From: Lachnospiraceae bacterium
Lineage (GTDB): Bacteria; Bacillota; Clostridia; Lachnospirales; Lachnospiraceae
Length of the DNA stretch: 38,270 nucleotides
NCBI GenBank assembly: GCA_017521605.1
Contig: JAFXCD010000007.1
Span: 1-38,270, forward strand
Direction: 5' to 3'
The position numbers and the translations under genes are program-made. Shown here piece after piece: positions 1 to 8,097 of this stretch. Below the pieces are notes generated by a model. It ran no database searches. It worked only from the letters and a program-made list of their open reading frames with translations, and was not told the DNA's origin. The number at the start of each line of letters is the position of its first letter. The first letter of the stretch is position 1.

Positions 1-789
1 ACACAGGCGTTGTCGATTCCGGACATGGTTACTTCTTTTTCTTCCGGTACGATATAGCCTTCTGCATCGGTTACTTCCACAGTATACTTTCCGTTTGGCA
101 ACTGTTCAAATACTACTGCTTCGCCATCTGCTCCGGTTGTATTGCTGGCTACTTCATCACCATCTTCATTCTTTAATACTACTGTCGCATTGGATATCAG
201 CTCTTTTGTCTCTTCATCCTTTACAGTTACAGTCAGGTCTGGTAACTGTTTCAGCTCCACTACACAGGCGTTATTCGTTCCGGACATGGTTACGTCTGTT
301 TTTTCCGGTACAATATAGCCCTCTGCTGTTGTCACTACCACAGTATACTTTCCGTTTGCCAACTGTTCAAATACTACTGATTCTCCGTTTGTTCCGGTTG
401 TCTTGCTGTCTACTACTTCATCTGCTTCGTTCTTTAATACTACTGTTGCATTGGATATCAGCTCTTTTGTTTCTTCATCCTTTACGGTTACGGTTAAATC
501 CGCTGTCGGAGATACTACCTGCTGCTGATTCAGCTCAACAACACACTCTTTGTTTTCTCCGGACATGGTTACTTCTTTTTCTTCCGGTACGATATAGCCT
601 TCTGCATCGGTTACTTCCACAGTATACTTTCCGTTTGGCAACTGTTCAAATACTACTGCTTCGCCATCTGCTCCGGTAGTATTGCTGGCTACTTCATCAC
701 CATCTTCATTCTTTAATACTACTGTTGCATTGGATATCAGCTCTTTTGTTTCTTCATCCTTTACGGTTACGGTTAAGTCTGGTAACTGC
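1..789 (-). repeat. Three tandem Cna-B coding repeats of about 261-279 bp
   Basis: The marker ggacatggtt recurs at 21, 282 and 561, giving unit spacings of 261 and 279 bp; the longer one carries a Gln-rich linker insert. The outer two copies, about 1-246 and 541-786, differ at only about seven positions by eye, while the middle copy is more diverged. The array probably continues beyond the left edge. Long open frames on the opposite strand here are by-products of the repeats. Confidence 0.9.
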
Positions 790-2549
790 TCCAAATAGAT
801 GACACCTTCACCTATTTCACCACCAGGTACTTCAATATCCACTTTTCCATCAAGTGTTATCTCTGTATGTCCATAATTATTTTCCGGTATTCTATAACCA
901 GTAGTAGACAACTCCACAGCAGTTGCTTCATACCAACCATGCTCAACATCCACTTTTTCGACTATACCATCTCTATTGGTTGGCTGACTCAATATAACAT
1001 CAGTACTTCCACTTTTGTTGATATTTACTGTGATTCCTTCAATCTCATCCCCAGTCTCAATATCCTTTACTGTTACCTTCACAGTGGTAATCTTCTTTTC
1101 GTTCGTAAACACAGGCATATCAGCACTATAGCCTGCATCAGAACCCACCAATTTATAGGTTACATTTCCGTTTCCATCTATCTTACATTCATAAACATCA
1201 GTTGTTATCAAAAAGCCTTGTGCCGGAGCAATTTCCTTTAAATAATATGTACTGTTTTTAGACAAAAGGCTACCACTTATAGCCCCCTCATATATTCCTT
1301 GCGAATCAGGATTATCTGATAGCTTTGGAAGTTCAATGGGGGCTCCACTACAATCTGCGCTGGTATATAACGCAAACTCTGCTGGTTTATTACCTGGTTG
1401 ATTTTGTATATCTTTTGTAATAGGGTGAACATACTTTTTGCCAAACCGAATACTCTGTACCACTTCTGAGCCGGAGCCATTTAATGCATTAAAAGGGAAG
1501 AAATGTGGTTCTACTGCATTTGTTCCCTCTATTCTACTTTCTTTTGCAATAACTCCACCTTCCAAATGCCCTACGATATTATATACAGTAGCACTTGGTG
1601 CAACAATGTGTCCGAAAAATTCCTCTGTTTTTACAGAATTATCTGCATCCGGAAAGTTGAAAATCAACTTCATGCCTTCCAAATTACATTGATTTCCATA
1701 TTTTGTTGTGGCATCATAAAACATCCCTGATTCTGCATTATTATATTGCTCAGAAATATTACCACCCAAAAGTTCTACACTATTACCATTTGCGTCCTTA
1801 AACTGAAACTTCACAATAATCCCATTATCTGATCCTGACGTGAAATTTCTGCCTCCCAGGTAAAAATTCGTTTCACTCTCTTGGGTATCGCCATAAAAGC
1901 TAACCACTTGTTTCTTGGTTTTCAAATCATCCCAACTGTTTAATCTTATGATTAATTCGTCTGCTGCCAAATAATTGGCCAAGCTAATCTTCTTATAGGA
2001 AGACCCCTGTGTAAAATCACATATAATCCTAGATGTACTTACTCCATCTACCACTTCTAAGCTCAAATCATCAGCATTATTTAACATAGCCTTTGACTCA
2101 TTTATAATAGAATTATTAAATGCACCTTCTATATCCATAAATAAGGCATTCTTTGTAAACCCATTGAAATTTGCATGGTCATCATCATTAAATTCACTAT
2201 CGTTTGCCAATTCGCCATAGTAAAAATCATGTGTGGTAGCTCCATAGGTTGAGACTCCTGTAACCTGTGCACGTTTTAATCTCTTTGCGTAAGAAGGTGT
2301 ATATGAAGCATCTCCCAATAATCCTCCATCTATCGCTCCACCTACTGCAACCGGTCCCACACAGTGATTTCCCAGCTCGCAATCTCCTCTGGTAAAATAC
2401 TGATAATATGTAAGGATATCTTCTATTCCATATCCTCCATTATATACAGCTGTGCTACTCGCTGCCTCCACCTTCTGTGGCACTTGTACACTAAAGGTCA
2501 TCACCAAAGCCAATACAAATGCAATTATCCGTTTCATTCCCTTTTTCAT
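1..2549 (-). CDS. Secreted choice-of-anchor-A surface protein with Cna-B/SpaA repeats (3' part missing)
   Basis: The frame is open from the ATG at 2549 to the left edge, so about 849 residues are visible and the C-terminus, with any sorting signal, is lost. The start has a GGAGG site 7 nt upstream and is followed by a signal peptide (MKKGMKRIIAFVLALV, with cleavage near VEA-ASS). Residues of about 35-420 resemble the choice-of-anchor-A domain of secreted Gram-positive proteins (conserved VAVGGAIDGG and FNFP-like patches). A SpaA-type Cna-B domain follows (FALYTSADCSG to YYLKEIAPAQGF), then a second beta-sandwich domain. At least three near-identical 87-93 residue Cna-B repeats complete the visible part (DLTVTVKDEETKELISNATV). 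The likely role is a cell-surface adhesin or stalk; this is inference from domains. A sigma-28-like promoter lies about 160 nt upstream. Confidence 0.85.
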   Translation of the reverse strand, partial: MKKGMKRIIAFVLALVMTFSVQVPQKVEAASSTAVYNGGYGIEDILTYYQYFTRGDCELGNHCVGPVAVGGAIDGGLLGDASYTPSYAKRLKRAQVTGVSTYGATTHDFYYGELANDSEFNDDDHANFNGFTKNALFMDIEGAFNNSIINESKAMLNNADDLSLEVVDGVSTSRIICDFTQGSSYKKISLANYLAADELIIRLNSWDDLKTKKQVVSFYGDTQESETNFYLGGRNFTSGSDNGIIVKFQFKDANGNSVELLGGNISEQYNNAESGMFYDATTKYGNQCNLEGMKLIFNFPDADNSVKTEEFFGHIVAPSATVYNIVGHLEGGVIAKESRIEGTNAVEPHFFPFNALNGSGSEVVQSIRFGKKYVHPITKDIQNQPGNKPAEFALYTSADCSGAPIELPKLSDNPDSQGIYEGAISGSLLSKNSTYYLKEIAPAQGFLITTDVYECKIDGNGNVTYKLVGSDAGYSADMPVFTNEKKITTVKVTVKDIETGDEIEGITVNINKSGSTDVILSQPTNRDGIVEKVDVEHGWYEATAVELSTTGYRIPENNYGHTEITLDGKVDIEVPGGEIGEGVIYLEQLPDLTVTVKDEETKELISNATVVLKNEDGDEVASNTTGADGEAVVFEQLPNGKYTVEVTDAEGYIVPEEKEVTMSGENKECVVELNQQQVVSPTADLTVTVKDEETKELISNATVVLKNEADEVVDSKTTGTNGESVVFEQLANGKYTVVVTTAEGYIVPEKTDVTMSGTNNACVVELKQLPDLTVTVKDEETKELISNATVVLKNEDGDEVASNTTGADGEAVVFEQLPNGKYTVEVTDAEGYIVPEEKEVTMSGIDNAC

Positions 2550-2603
2550 AAATTTTCCTCCGTGCTTTATCACATACTCAACAGTGAATCTGCAATAAGA
2601 AGC

Positions 2604-2621
2604 GTGAAAGTATTATTTCAC
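2604..2621 (-). other. Hairpin in the 5' leader of the surface-protein gene
   Basis: gtgaaa (2604-2609) and tttcac (2616-2621) form a 6-bp stem with a 6-nt loop, about 55 nt upstream of the start codon. There is no T tract. I see no match to a known riboswitch in the 150-nt leader. Confidence 0.3.
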
Positions 2622-2700
2622 TGATGCGCCCTTTCCCTATTAGGTCGCACTTAACTCCTCTATTTGTACAATAATCTCCCTAATTATCGTATTCGTAACT

Positions 2701-2728
2701 ATATCGTCATGTCCTATATAGAACTTTA
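2701..2728 (-). promoter_or_regulatory. Sigma-28 (SigD/FliA)-like promoter of the surface-protein gene
   Basis: On the minus strand TAAA (2728-2725) is followed by 16 nt and then GACGATAT (2708-2701). The known family consensus is TAAA, about 15 nt, GCCGATAT/A; this site has one mismatch in the -10 and one extra spacer base. The -35 extends to TAAAGTT, as in enteric sigma-28 sites. The predicted leader is about 145 nt. A very similar site precedes the second surface-protein gene. Confidence 0.5.
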
Positions 2729-2780
2729 GTACTAATTTGGTAAAATATTATCCTTTTTCAGCACAATTCTATCTTATCCA

Positions 2781-2826
2781 TTAAAAACAAACTACCTCAA
2801 GAGGGCGTTTGCTCCCTCTTGAGGTA
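2781..2826 (-). terminator. Intrinsic terminator downstream of purL
   Basis: Perfect 13-bp stem (2793-2805 with 2814-2826), 8-nt loop, followed on the minus strand by TTGTTTTTAA. It begins 9 bp after the purL stop codon. Confidence 0.9.
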
Positions 2827-2834
2827 ATAATCAC

Positions 2835-5800
2835 TTATTTAAAATATGCCACACCACTCTCGAAGATCTTCATATCCTGTTCGCCATAAATATTCATAGC
2901 CACAGCAATATCTCTTCTTTCAGAGTGAGCCATCTTACCAAAGCAACGTCCATCAGGTGAAGTAATACCTTCGATAGAACAGTAAGAACCGTTGATGTTG
3001 TACTCTTCATCCATGGAGATGTTTCCGTTCATGTCTGCATACTGGGTTGCCACCTGACCATTTGCAAAGAGCTTATCCAACCATTCCTTAGGTGCTACGA
3101 AACGACCTTCGCCATGGGAAGCAGGATTACAGTAGGTTGCACCAAGCTCAGCACCCTGTAACCAAGGAGACTTATTAGAAACCACCTTGGTGTATACCAT
3201 CTTGGAGATATGTCTGTTGATGGTATTGAAGGTCAGTGTAGGTGAATCTTCCTTCTGTCCTACGATTTCACCGTAAGGAACCAGACCTAATTTAATCAGC
3301 GCTTGGAAACCATTACAGATACCCAGTGCCAGACCATCGCGCTCATTAAGAAGCTTCATAACTGCTTCCTTCATCTTTTCGTTCTGGAATGCTGTTGCAA
3401 AGAACTTCGCACTTCCATCCGGTTCATCACCTGCGGAGAATCCACCGGGGAACATAATAATCTGTGCCTGTGCAATAGCCTTTTCAAATTCGTCCACAGA
3501 AGCTCTGATATCCTCTGCGGTCATATTCTTAAATACCTTGGTGATTACGTTTGCGCCGGCACGTTCAAATGCCTTGGTACTGTCGTATTCACAGTTGGTA
3601 CCCGGGAATACAGGAATAAATACGGTAGGCTTAGCCACCTTGTTCTTACATACATAAATGTTATCAGCCTTGTAAATACCGCTTTCTACTACTTCATCAC
3701 CCTTGTAAGCCTTGGTAGGGAATACCTTCTCCAGCTTAGAGGTCCAAGCTTCTAAAGCTTCATCCATGGTAATCTTAGCATCGCCGACTACAAATGCAGC
3801 TTCATCGGTTACGGTACCGATGACTTCATACTTCACGCCTGCTGCTTCTAAGGTACTCATTTTATCTTCTGCAATTTCAGCCACGATGTCGCCCAAGCCA
3901 TTTGCAAACAAGCTTTTCGCCTCAACAGACGCATCAACTGCAACACCCAGCTTATTACCAAATGCCATCTTGGATACAGCCGCTGCCACACCCTTAGAAT
4001 CCAAAGCATATGCAGAAACAATGGTCTTATTTATGGTTAATGCATGGATTGCATTGTAAAGTGTCATTACTGTCTCATATACCGGCATATCAAACTCATC
4101 CTTCTCAATAGAGAAGCGTACTAACTTATTTCCTGCCTTCTTTAGTTCAGGTGTTACGATATCACCATACTTAGCGATGTCCACTGCGAACGAAACTAAT
4201 GTGGGAGGTACGTCGATTTCATTGAAGGAACCGGACATACTGTCCTTACCACCAATGGAAGGAAGACCAAAGCCCATCTGCGCATCATATGCACCAAGAA
4301 GTGCAGCAAAAGGCTGGCTCCAACGTGCCGGTTCTTCTGACATACGACGGAAGTACTCCTGGAAGGTGAAACGAATCTTGCTCCAATCACCACCATTTGC
4401 CACAATCTTTGCCATAGATTCTACCACTGCATAAACTGCTCCGTGGTAAGGGCTCCAGCTTGACAAATAAGGATCGAAACCATAGCTCATCATAGTTACT
4501 GTATCAGTCTTACCCTTGAGTACAGGAAGCTTAGCAACCATAGTCTGGGTCTCAGTCAACTGATACTGACCACCATAAGGCATGAATACACTGCCAGCAC
4601 CAATAGAAGCGTCAAACATTTCTACCAGACCCTTCTGTGAGCACACATTCAAGTCATTTAACATGGTCATCCAAGCGCCCTTTACGTCGCCTGCTTCCAC
4701 TTTTTCACCCACTACAGGGATTGCATATTGTTCAAAATAATTATCTTCTTTTACAGGAATATCAACCTTAACGCCTGTTTCCTGATGTGCACCATTGGTA
4801 TCCAGGAACGCACGTTTTAAGTTAACAATACTCTGACCTCTCCAGTTCAGAACCAGTCTGGGTTCTTCAGTAACTACTGCTACAGGAATAGCCTCTAAGT
4901 TTTCTTCTGCTGCGTAGCCCAAGAATGTATCCACATCCTTAGGGTCTACTACTACTGCCATTCTTTCCTGAGACTCAGAAATCGCCAGCTCTGTACCATC
5001 CAGACCCGCATATTTCTTAGGCACCTTGTCCAAATCTACAGTCAGACCGTCTGCCAGCTCACCGATTGCTACGGATACACCGCCGGCACCAAAGTCGTTA
5101 CACTTCTTAATTAACTTACTAACCTCTTCTCTACGGAAAAGTCTCTGAATCTTACGTTCAGTAGGTGCATTACCCTTCTGTACTTCTGCACCACAGGTTT
5201 CGATAGAGCTTTCTGTGTGTACCTTAGAAGAACCGGTAGCACCACCACAACCGTCACGGCCGGTACGTCCACCAAGCAGAATGATAATATCACCCGGATC
5301 AGAGGTTTCACGGATTACACATCTTCTGGGAGCAGCCCCCATTACAGCACCGATTTCCATACGCTTAGCCACATAGTTAGGATGATAAATTTCCTTAACA
5401 AAACCGGTTGCCAAACCAATCTGGTTACCATAAGAAGAATAACCATTAGCTGCACCGCGAACCAGCTTCTTCTGAGACAATTTACCCTTTAATGTATCTG
5501 CAACAGGTACGGTAGGATCTGCCGCACCGGTAACACGCATTGCCTGATATACATAACCACGTCCTGAAAGGGGATCACGAATTGCACCGCCAAGACAGGT
5601 GGCTGCACCACCGAAAGGTTCGATTTCGGTAGGATGGTTGTGGGTTTCGTTCTTGAAGAATACCAACCACTCCTCTGTTACCTTCTCACCATTCTCATAT
5701 TCCATTTCTACAGGAACCACTACGGAACAGGCATTGATTTCATCAGACTGCTCCATATCATCTAACTTGCCTTCTTTTTTCAGCTTACGCATAGCCATGG

Positions 5801-6638
5801 TAGCCAAATCCATAAGGCACACAAATTTATCACTTCTACCGGCAAAAATCTCGGCTCTGGTATCCAAATAATCTTTATAAGTTTTCTCAATCGGTTCTTT
5901 ATAATAGCCCTCGCCAAAAGCCACATCCTTAAGCTCTGTAGAGAAGGTAGTATGACGACAGTGGTCAGACCAATAGGTATCCAACACACGGATTTCTGTC
6001 ATAGAAGGATTACGCTTTTCATCATTAGCAAAATAATTCTGAATATGCTGGAAATCCTTAAAGGTCATAGCCAGTCCTAAGGAATCATACAGCTCCTTCA
6101 ATTCCTTCTCATTCATAGCTGTGAAGCCATCAAAAATAGCCACATCAGCAGGATCCTCAAACTCTGTCACAAGAGTTTCGGGCTTCACCATATCGGTTTC
6201 TCTGGAATCCACAGGGTTGATACAATATGCCTTAATCTTGTTCATTTCTTCCTCAGAAATATCACCGATAATCATATATGTAACTGCTGTTTTAATGATT
6301 GGATTTTCATCCTCTTTCAAAAACTGCACACACTGTACAGCGGAGTCTGCTCTCTGGTCAAACTGACCGGGCAGGTATTCTACGGAAAATACATGTCCGT
6401 TTGCCGGAATTTCAATGGTCTCCTCATATAAATCATCTACCGGCGGCTCTGAAAATACTGTCTTACAAGCCTTTGCAAAAATTTCGTCTGAGATGTTTTC
6501 CACATCATAACGAATGAACTCGCGTACTGCCTCCACTTTATCGAGTCCAAGATAGTTCTTCAGGTCACCCATAAGCTCCTTTGCTTTTACGGCATAGGGT
6601 GCCTTCTTTTCAACATAGATACGTCGTACCATTCCCAT
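2835..6638 (-). CDS. purL: Phosphoribosylformylglycinamidine synthase (single-chain)
   Basis: Fourth step of de novo purine synthesis: FGAR, glutamine and ATP give FGAM. The 1267-residue protein is the large fused form, with the synthetase core followed by a glutaminase domain. Visible marks are the ATP-site region FFKNETHNHPTEIEPFGGAA, the FGAGGVSVAIGELADG patch, and the C-terminal class I amidotransferase domain: FPGTNCEYDS, then the nucleophile Cys in ALGICNGFQALIKLG, then the catalytic His in NPASHGEGRF. The first ATG is chosen because GGAGG lies 6 nt upstream; a second Met two codons later would be 12 nt away. It is a single-gene unit with its own promoter and terminator, apart from the purE-M-N-D operon 22 kb away. 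I saw no guanine riboswitch or PurR box upstream. Confidence 0.98.
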   Translation of the reverse strand: MGMVRRIYVEKKAPYAVKAKELMGDLKNYLGLDKVEAVREFIRYDVENISDEIFAKACKTVFSEPPVDDLYEETIEIPANGHVFSVEYLPGQFDQRADSAVQCVQFLKEDENPIIKTAVTYMIIGDISEEEMNKIKAYCINPVDSRETDMVKPETLVTEFEDPADVAIFDGFTAMNEKELKELYDSLGLAMTFKDFQHIQNYFANDEKRNPSMTEIRVLDTYWSDHCRHTTFSTELKDVAFGEGYYKEPIEKTYKDYLDTRAEIFAGRSDKFVCLMDLATMAMRKLKKEGKLDDMEQSDEINACSVVVPVEMEYENGEKVTEEWLVFFKNETHNHPTEIEPFGGAATCLGGAIRDPLSGRGYVYQAMRVTGAADPTVPVADTLKGKLSQKKLVRGAANGYSSYGNQIGLATGFVKEIYHPNYVAKRMEIGAVMGAAPRRCVIRETSDPGDIIILLGGRTGRDGCGGATGSSKVHTESSIETCGAEVQKGNAPTERKIQRLFRREEVSKLIKKCNDFGAGGVSVAIGELADGLTVDLDKVPKKYAGLDGTELAISESQERMAVVVDPKDVDTFLGYAAEENLEAIPVAVVTEEPRLVLNWRGQSIVNLKRAFLDTNGAHQETGVKVDIPVKEDNYFEQYAIPVVGEKVEAGDVKGAWMTMLNDLNVCSQKGLVEMFDASIGAGSVFMPYGGQYQLTETQTMVAKLPVLKGKTDTVTMMSYGFDPYLSSWSPYHGAVYAVVESMAKIVANGGDWSKIRFTFQEYFRRMSEEPARWSQPFAALLGAYDAQMGFGLPSIGGKDSMSGSFNEIDVPPTLVSFAVDIAKYGDIVTPELKKAGNKLVRFSIEKDEFDMPVYETVMTLYNAIHALTINKTIVSAYALDSKGVAAAVSKMAFGNKLGVAVDASVEAKSLFANGLGDIVAEIAEDKMSTLEAAGVKYEVIGTVTDEAAFVVGDAKITMDEALEAWTSKLEKVFPTKAYKGDEVVESGIYKADNIYVCKNKVAKPTVFIPVFPGTNCEYDSTKAFERAGANVITKVFKNMTAEDIRASVDEFEKAIAQAQIIMFPGGFSAGDEPDGSAKFFATAFQNEKMKEAVMKLLNERDGLALGICNGFQALIKLGLVPYGEIVGQKEDSPTLTFNTINRHISKMVYTKVVSNKSPWLQGAELGATYCNPASHGEGRFVAPKEWLDKLFANGQVATQYADMNGNISMDEEYNINGSYCSIEGITSPDGRCFGKMAHSERRDIAVAMNIYGEQDMKIFESGVAYFK

Positions 6639-6683
6639 GATTTTCCTCCAAGTTAGTTTTGTTAATATAAAACGCTATATATA

Positions 6684-6712
6684 ATAATACATTTCTTTCT
6701 TATTATAAACAA
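6684..6712 (-). promoter_or_regulatory. Predicted sigma-A promoter of purL
   Basis: TTGTTT (6712-6707), 17-nt spacer, TATTAT (6689-6684) on the minus strand, in an AT-rich gap between the TetR gene and purL. Confidence 0.5.
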
Positions 6713-6734
6713 GCGTAAAAACGACAAATTTTTA

Positions 6735-7319
6735 CTAGTCTTCTACCCCGAGAGACTTCAAAATATACAATAATTGTTTATCCACACTTTCCGCATTCAC
6801 ACCTATTGTCTGGGCAGAGATTTTAAAGCCCTCCAAAACCAGCATAATATTTCTGGCAGCTCCTTCCGGGTCTTCACAATAAAACTCGCCGCCTTCCACA
6901 CCGGCTTCTATTAACTTCTGAATAATTATAACTGCTGATTCAAACTGCTTCTTTAATATATTATCCTTTTTTGAAAGGGTATTTTCAAAATAAAACTCAT
7001 AGGTTGCCTGTGTCAGAGTATCCTCTTTACGTAACAGCTCTTTCTTCTGTTCCTTCAAAAAGAGCATCAGAATATCTGTCGCTGTGGCATCCTCCTTAAT
7101 ATTATCTGAAAAAACATCATCCGTTTCTTCACTCTCCATACGTAATACTTCCAGAAAAATCTCTTCCGTACTGTTAAAATATAAATACAATCCGCCACGG
7201 CTTATATCGCAAGCTTCCACAATATCCTTCATGGTTACCCGTTTGAAGCCTTTTTCCATAAATACTTTTCTGGCCGTATCCAATATGAATTTACGCTTCT
7301 GTACCGATTTCTCTCCCAT
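6735..7319 (-). CDS. TetR/AcrR-family transcriptional regulator
   Basis: 194 residues, the usual TetR length. The N-terminal helix-turn-helix is clear: ILDTARKVFMEKGFKRVTMK, then VEACDISRGGLYLYFNSTEEIF (about residues 12-60). The C-terminal two thirds are the helical ligand/dimer domain, whose ligand cannot be read from sequence. It starts 14 bp after the stop of the upstream 156-residue gene, so the two are probably co-transcribed. That gene, or neighbouring membrane or stress functions, may be its target, but no operator was identified. Confidence 0.9.
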   Translation of the reverse strand: MGEKSVQKRKFILDTARKVFMEKGFKRVTMKDIVEACDISRGGLYLYFNSTEEIFLEVLRMESEETDDVFSDNIKEDATATDILMLFLKEQKKELLRKEDTLTQATYEFYFENTLSKKDNILKKQFESAVIIIQKLIEAGVEGGEFYCEDPEGAARNIMLVLEGFKISAQTIGVNAESVDKQLLYILKSLGVED

Positions 7320-7333
7320 TCTCTTTTCATCCC

Positions 7334-7804
7334 CTAAACAATTAATGGTTTATCCCAATACTCCACAATTTCCTTCATCTTTAAAATCACCAGATAAAAG
7401 ATACTTTCACTCATACCCTGACGCCAAAGATAAGATTGTGTCATTCCGCCTCTTACATAACGGGTAAGGATTCCGCACAAAACATTCCACTCCTGTATCG
7501 TTGCCTTTTCAATGGCACGTTTCTCATCCATAGGCGTTTTCAGCCCCAGCCTGCTGTACACATACACATAATTCCGATCCATAAAAGAGGTTTTATCCTC
7601 TTCTTTCACAAAACTTATCAGCGTATTGTCAAATATGGGGAATTTCATGGTTCCCGGCGCATTATCGCCACCATCATACTGTGTGCTGGTGTCCTTCCCT
7701 GCATTTTGTTCCAGCCAATACATATAACGCAACAGAGGGGTTAATTCTTCTTTATATTTCGCCGATAATTCCTGCAAATATTTCTTATCCATTTCACCTG
7801 TCAT
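7334..7804 (-). CDS. Conserved hypothetical protein, 156 aa
   Basis: I do not recognise this family with certainty. The start at 7804 has GGAGG 7 nt upstream (GGAGGAAATGGC). The protein is soluble, with no signal peptide or membrane helix. It is rich in aromatic residues and Arg/Lys (LLRYMYWLEQNAGK, MDRNYVYVYSRLGLK, GGMTQSYLWRQGMSESIFYL), and the predicted helices at the C-terminus could form an interaction surface. It sits directly upstream of a TetR regulator in an apparent two-gene operon, which suggests shared control. Confidence 0.7.
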   Translation of the reverse strand: MTGEMDKKYLQELSAKYKEELTPLLRYMYWLEQNAGKDTSTQYDGGDNAPGTMKFPIFDNTLISFVKEEDKTSFMDRNYVYVYSRLGLKTPMDEKRAIEKATIQEWNVLCGILTRYVRGGMTQSYLWRQGMSESIFYLVILKMKEIVEYWDKPLIV

Positions 7805-7961
7805 GCCATTTCCTCCATCCGCTGTTTTTATGCAAAGCTATACAGATTAAGTATACCATTCCTTAGGCATTTTGCAAATGGGTTTTCACAAAAAAATGAC
7901 ATATTTGTTAGTTTTTCAACAAGTTTCGCTAATATTGTTTTATTTTACCTCAATATATTTA

Positions 7962-7990
7962 TAGACACGAGGCTTTTAATCTTATATACT
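7962..7990 (+). promoter_or_regulatory. Predicted promoter of a plus-strand small RNA
   Basis: TAGACA (7962-7967), exactly 17 nt, TATACT (7985-7990). Each hexamer differs from consensus at one position. No gene starts downstream on this strand before the strong terminator at 8059-8096, so the predicted transcript is about 100 nt, from about 7997. Confidence 0.55.
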
Positions 7991-7996
7991 AAACAT

Positions 7997-8097
7997 GTCA
8001 AACAGAGATGTTGGACTGCTAATTAGCAATTCCGGAAAATTCCCCTTTTACACAATCGAAAGGCCTGTGGAATCCCCCACAGGTCTTTTGGTTTTTT
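7997..8097 (+). ncRNA. Candidate small RNA of about 100 nt
   Basis: This region lies between two minus-strand genes but carries a near-consensus promoter and a plus-strand intrinsic terminator. The transcript would contain the self-complementary gctaattagc and ttccggaa, and then the terminator stem with T-rich tail. I cannot match it to a known RNA family such as 6S, SRP or tmRNA. A 34-codon frame begins at 7995 but has no ribosome binding site and runs through the terminator, so a non-coding role is more likely. The last few bases overlap the 3' end of the convergent HAD gene. Confidence 0.5.
8059..8096 (+). terminator. Intrinsic terminator facing the plus strand
   Basis: 12-bp stem (8059-8070 with 8077-8088, one G-T pair), 6-nt loop, followed on the plus strand by TTTTGGTTTTTT. 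The minus strand has no T tract after the stem, so it acts mainly on plus-strand transcription although it abuts the stop codon of the minus-strand HAD gene. Confidence 0.8.

Noticed and set aside
95-679. Long plus-strand reading frame (194 codons)
   Set aside because: It runs antisense through the Cna-B repeats, has a low-complexity Leu/Arg/His composition and no ribosome binding site. The minus-strand frame has a signal peptide and known domains.
2550-2700. c-di-GMP riboswitch in the leader of the left surface-protein gene
   Set aside because: Such riboswitches often precede adhesin genes, but I could not find the conserved cores of class I or II. Only one small hairpin is visible.
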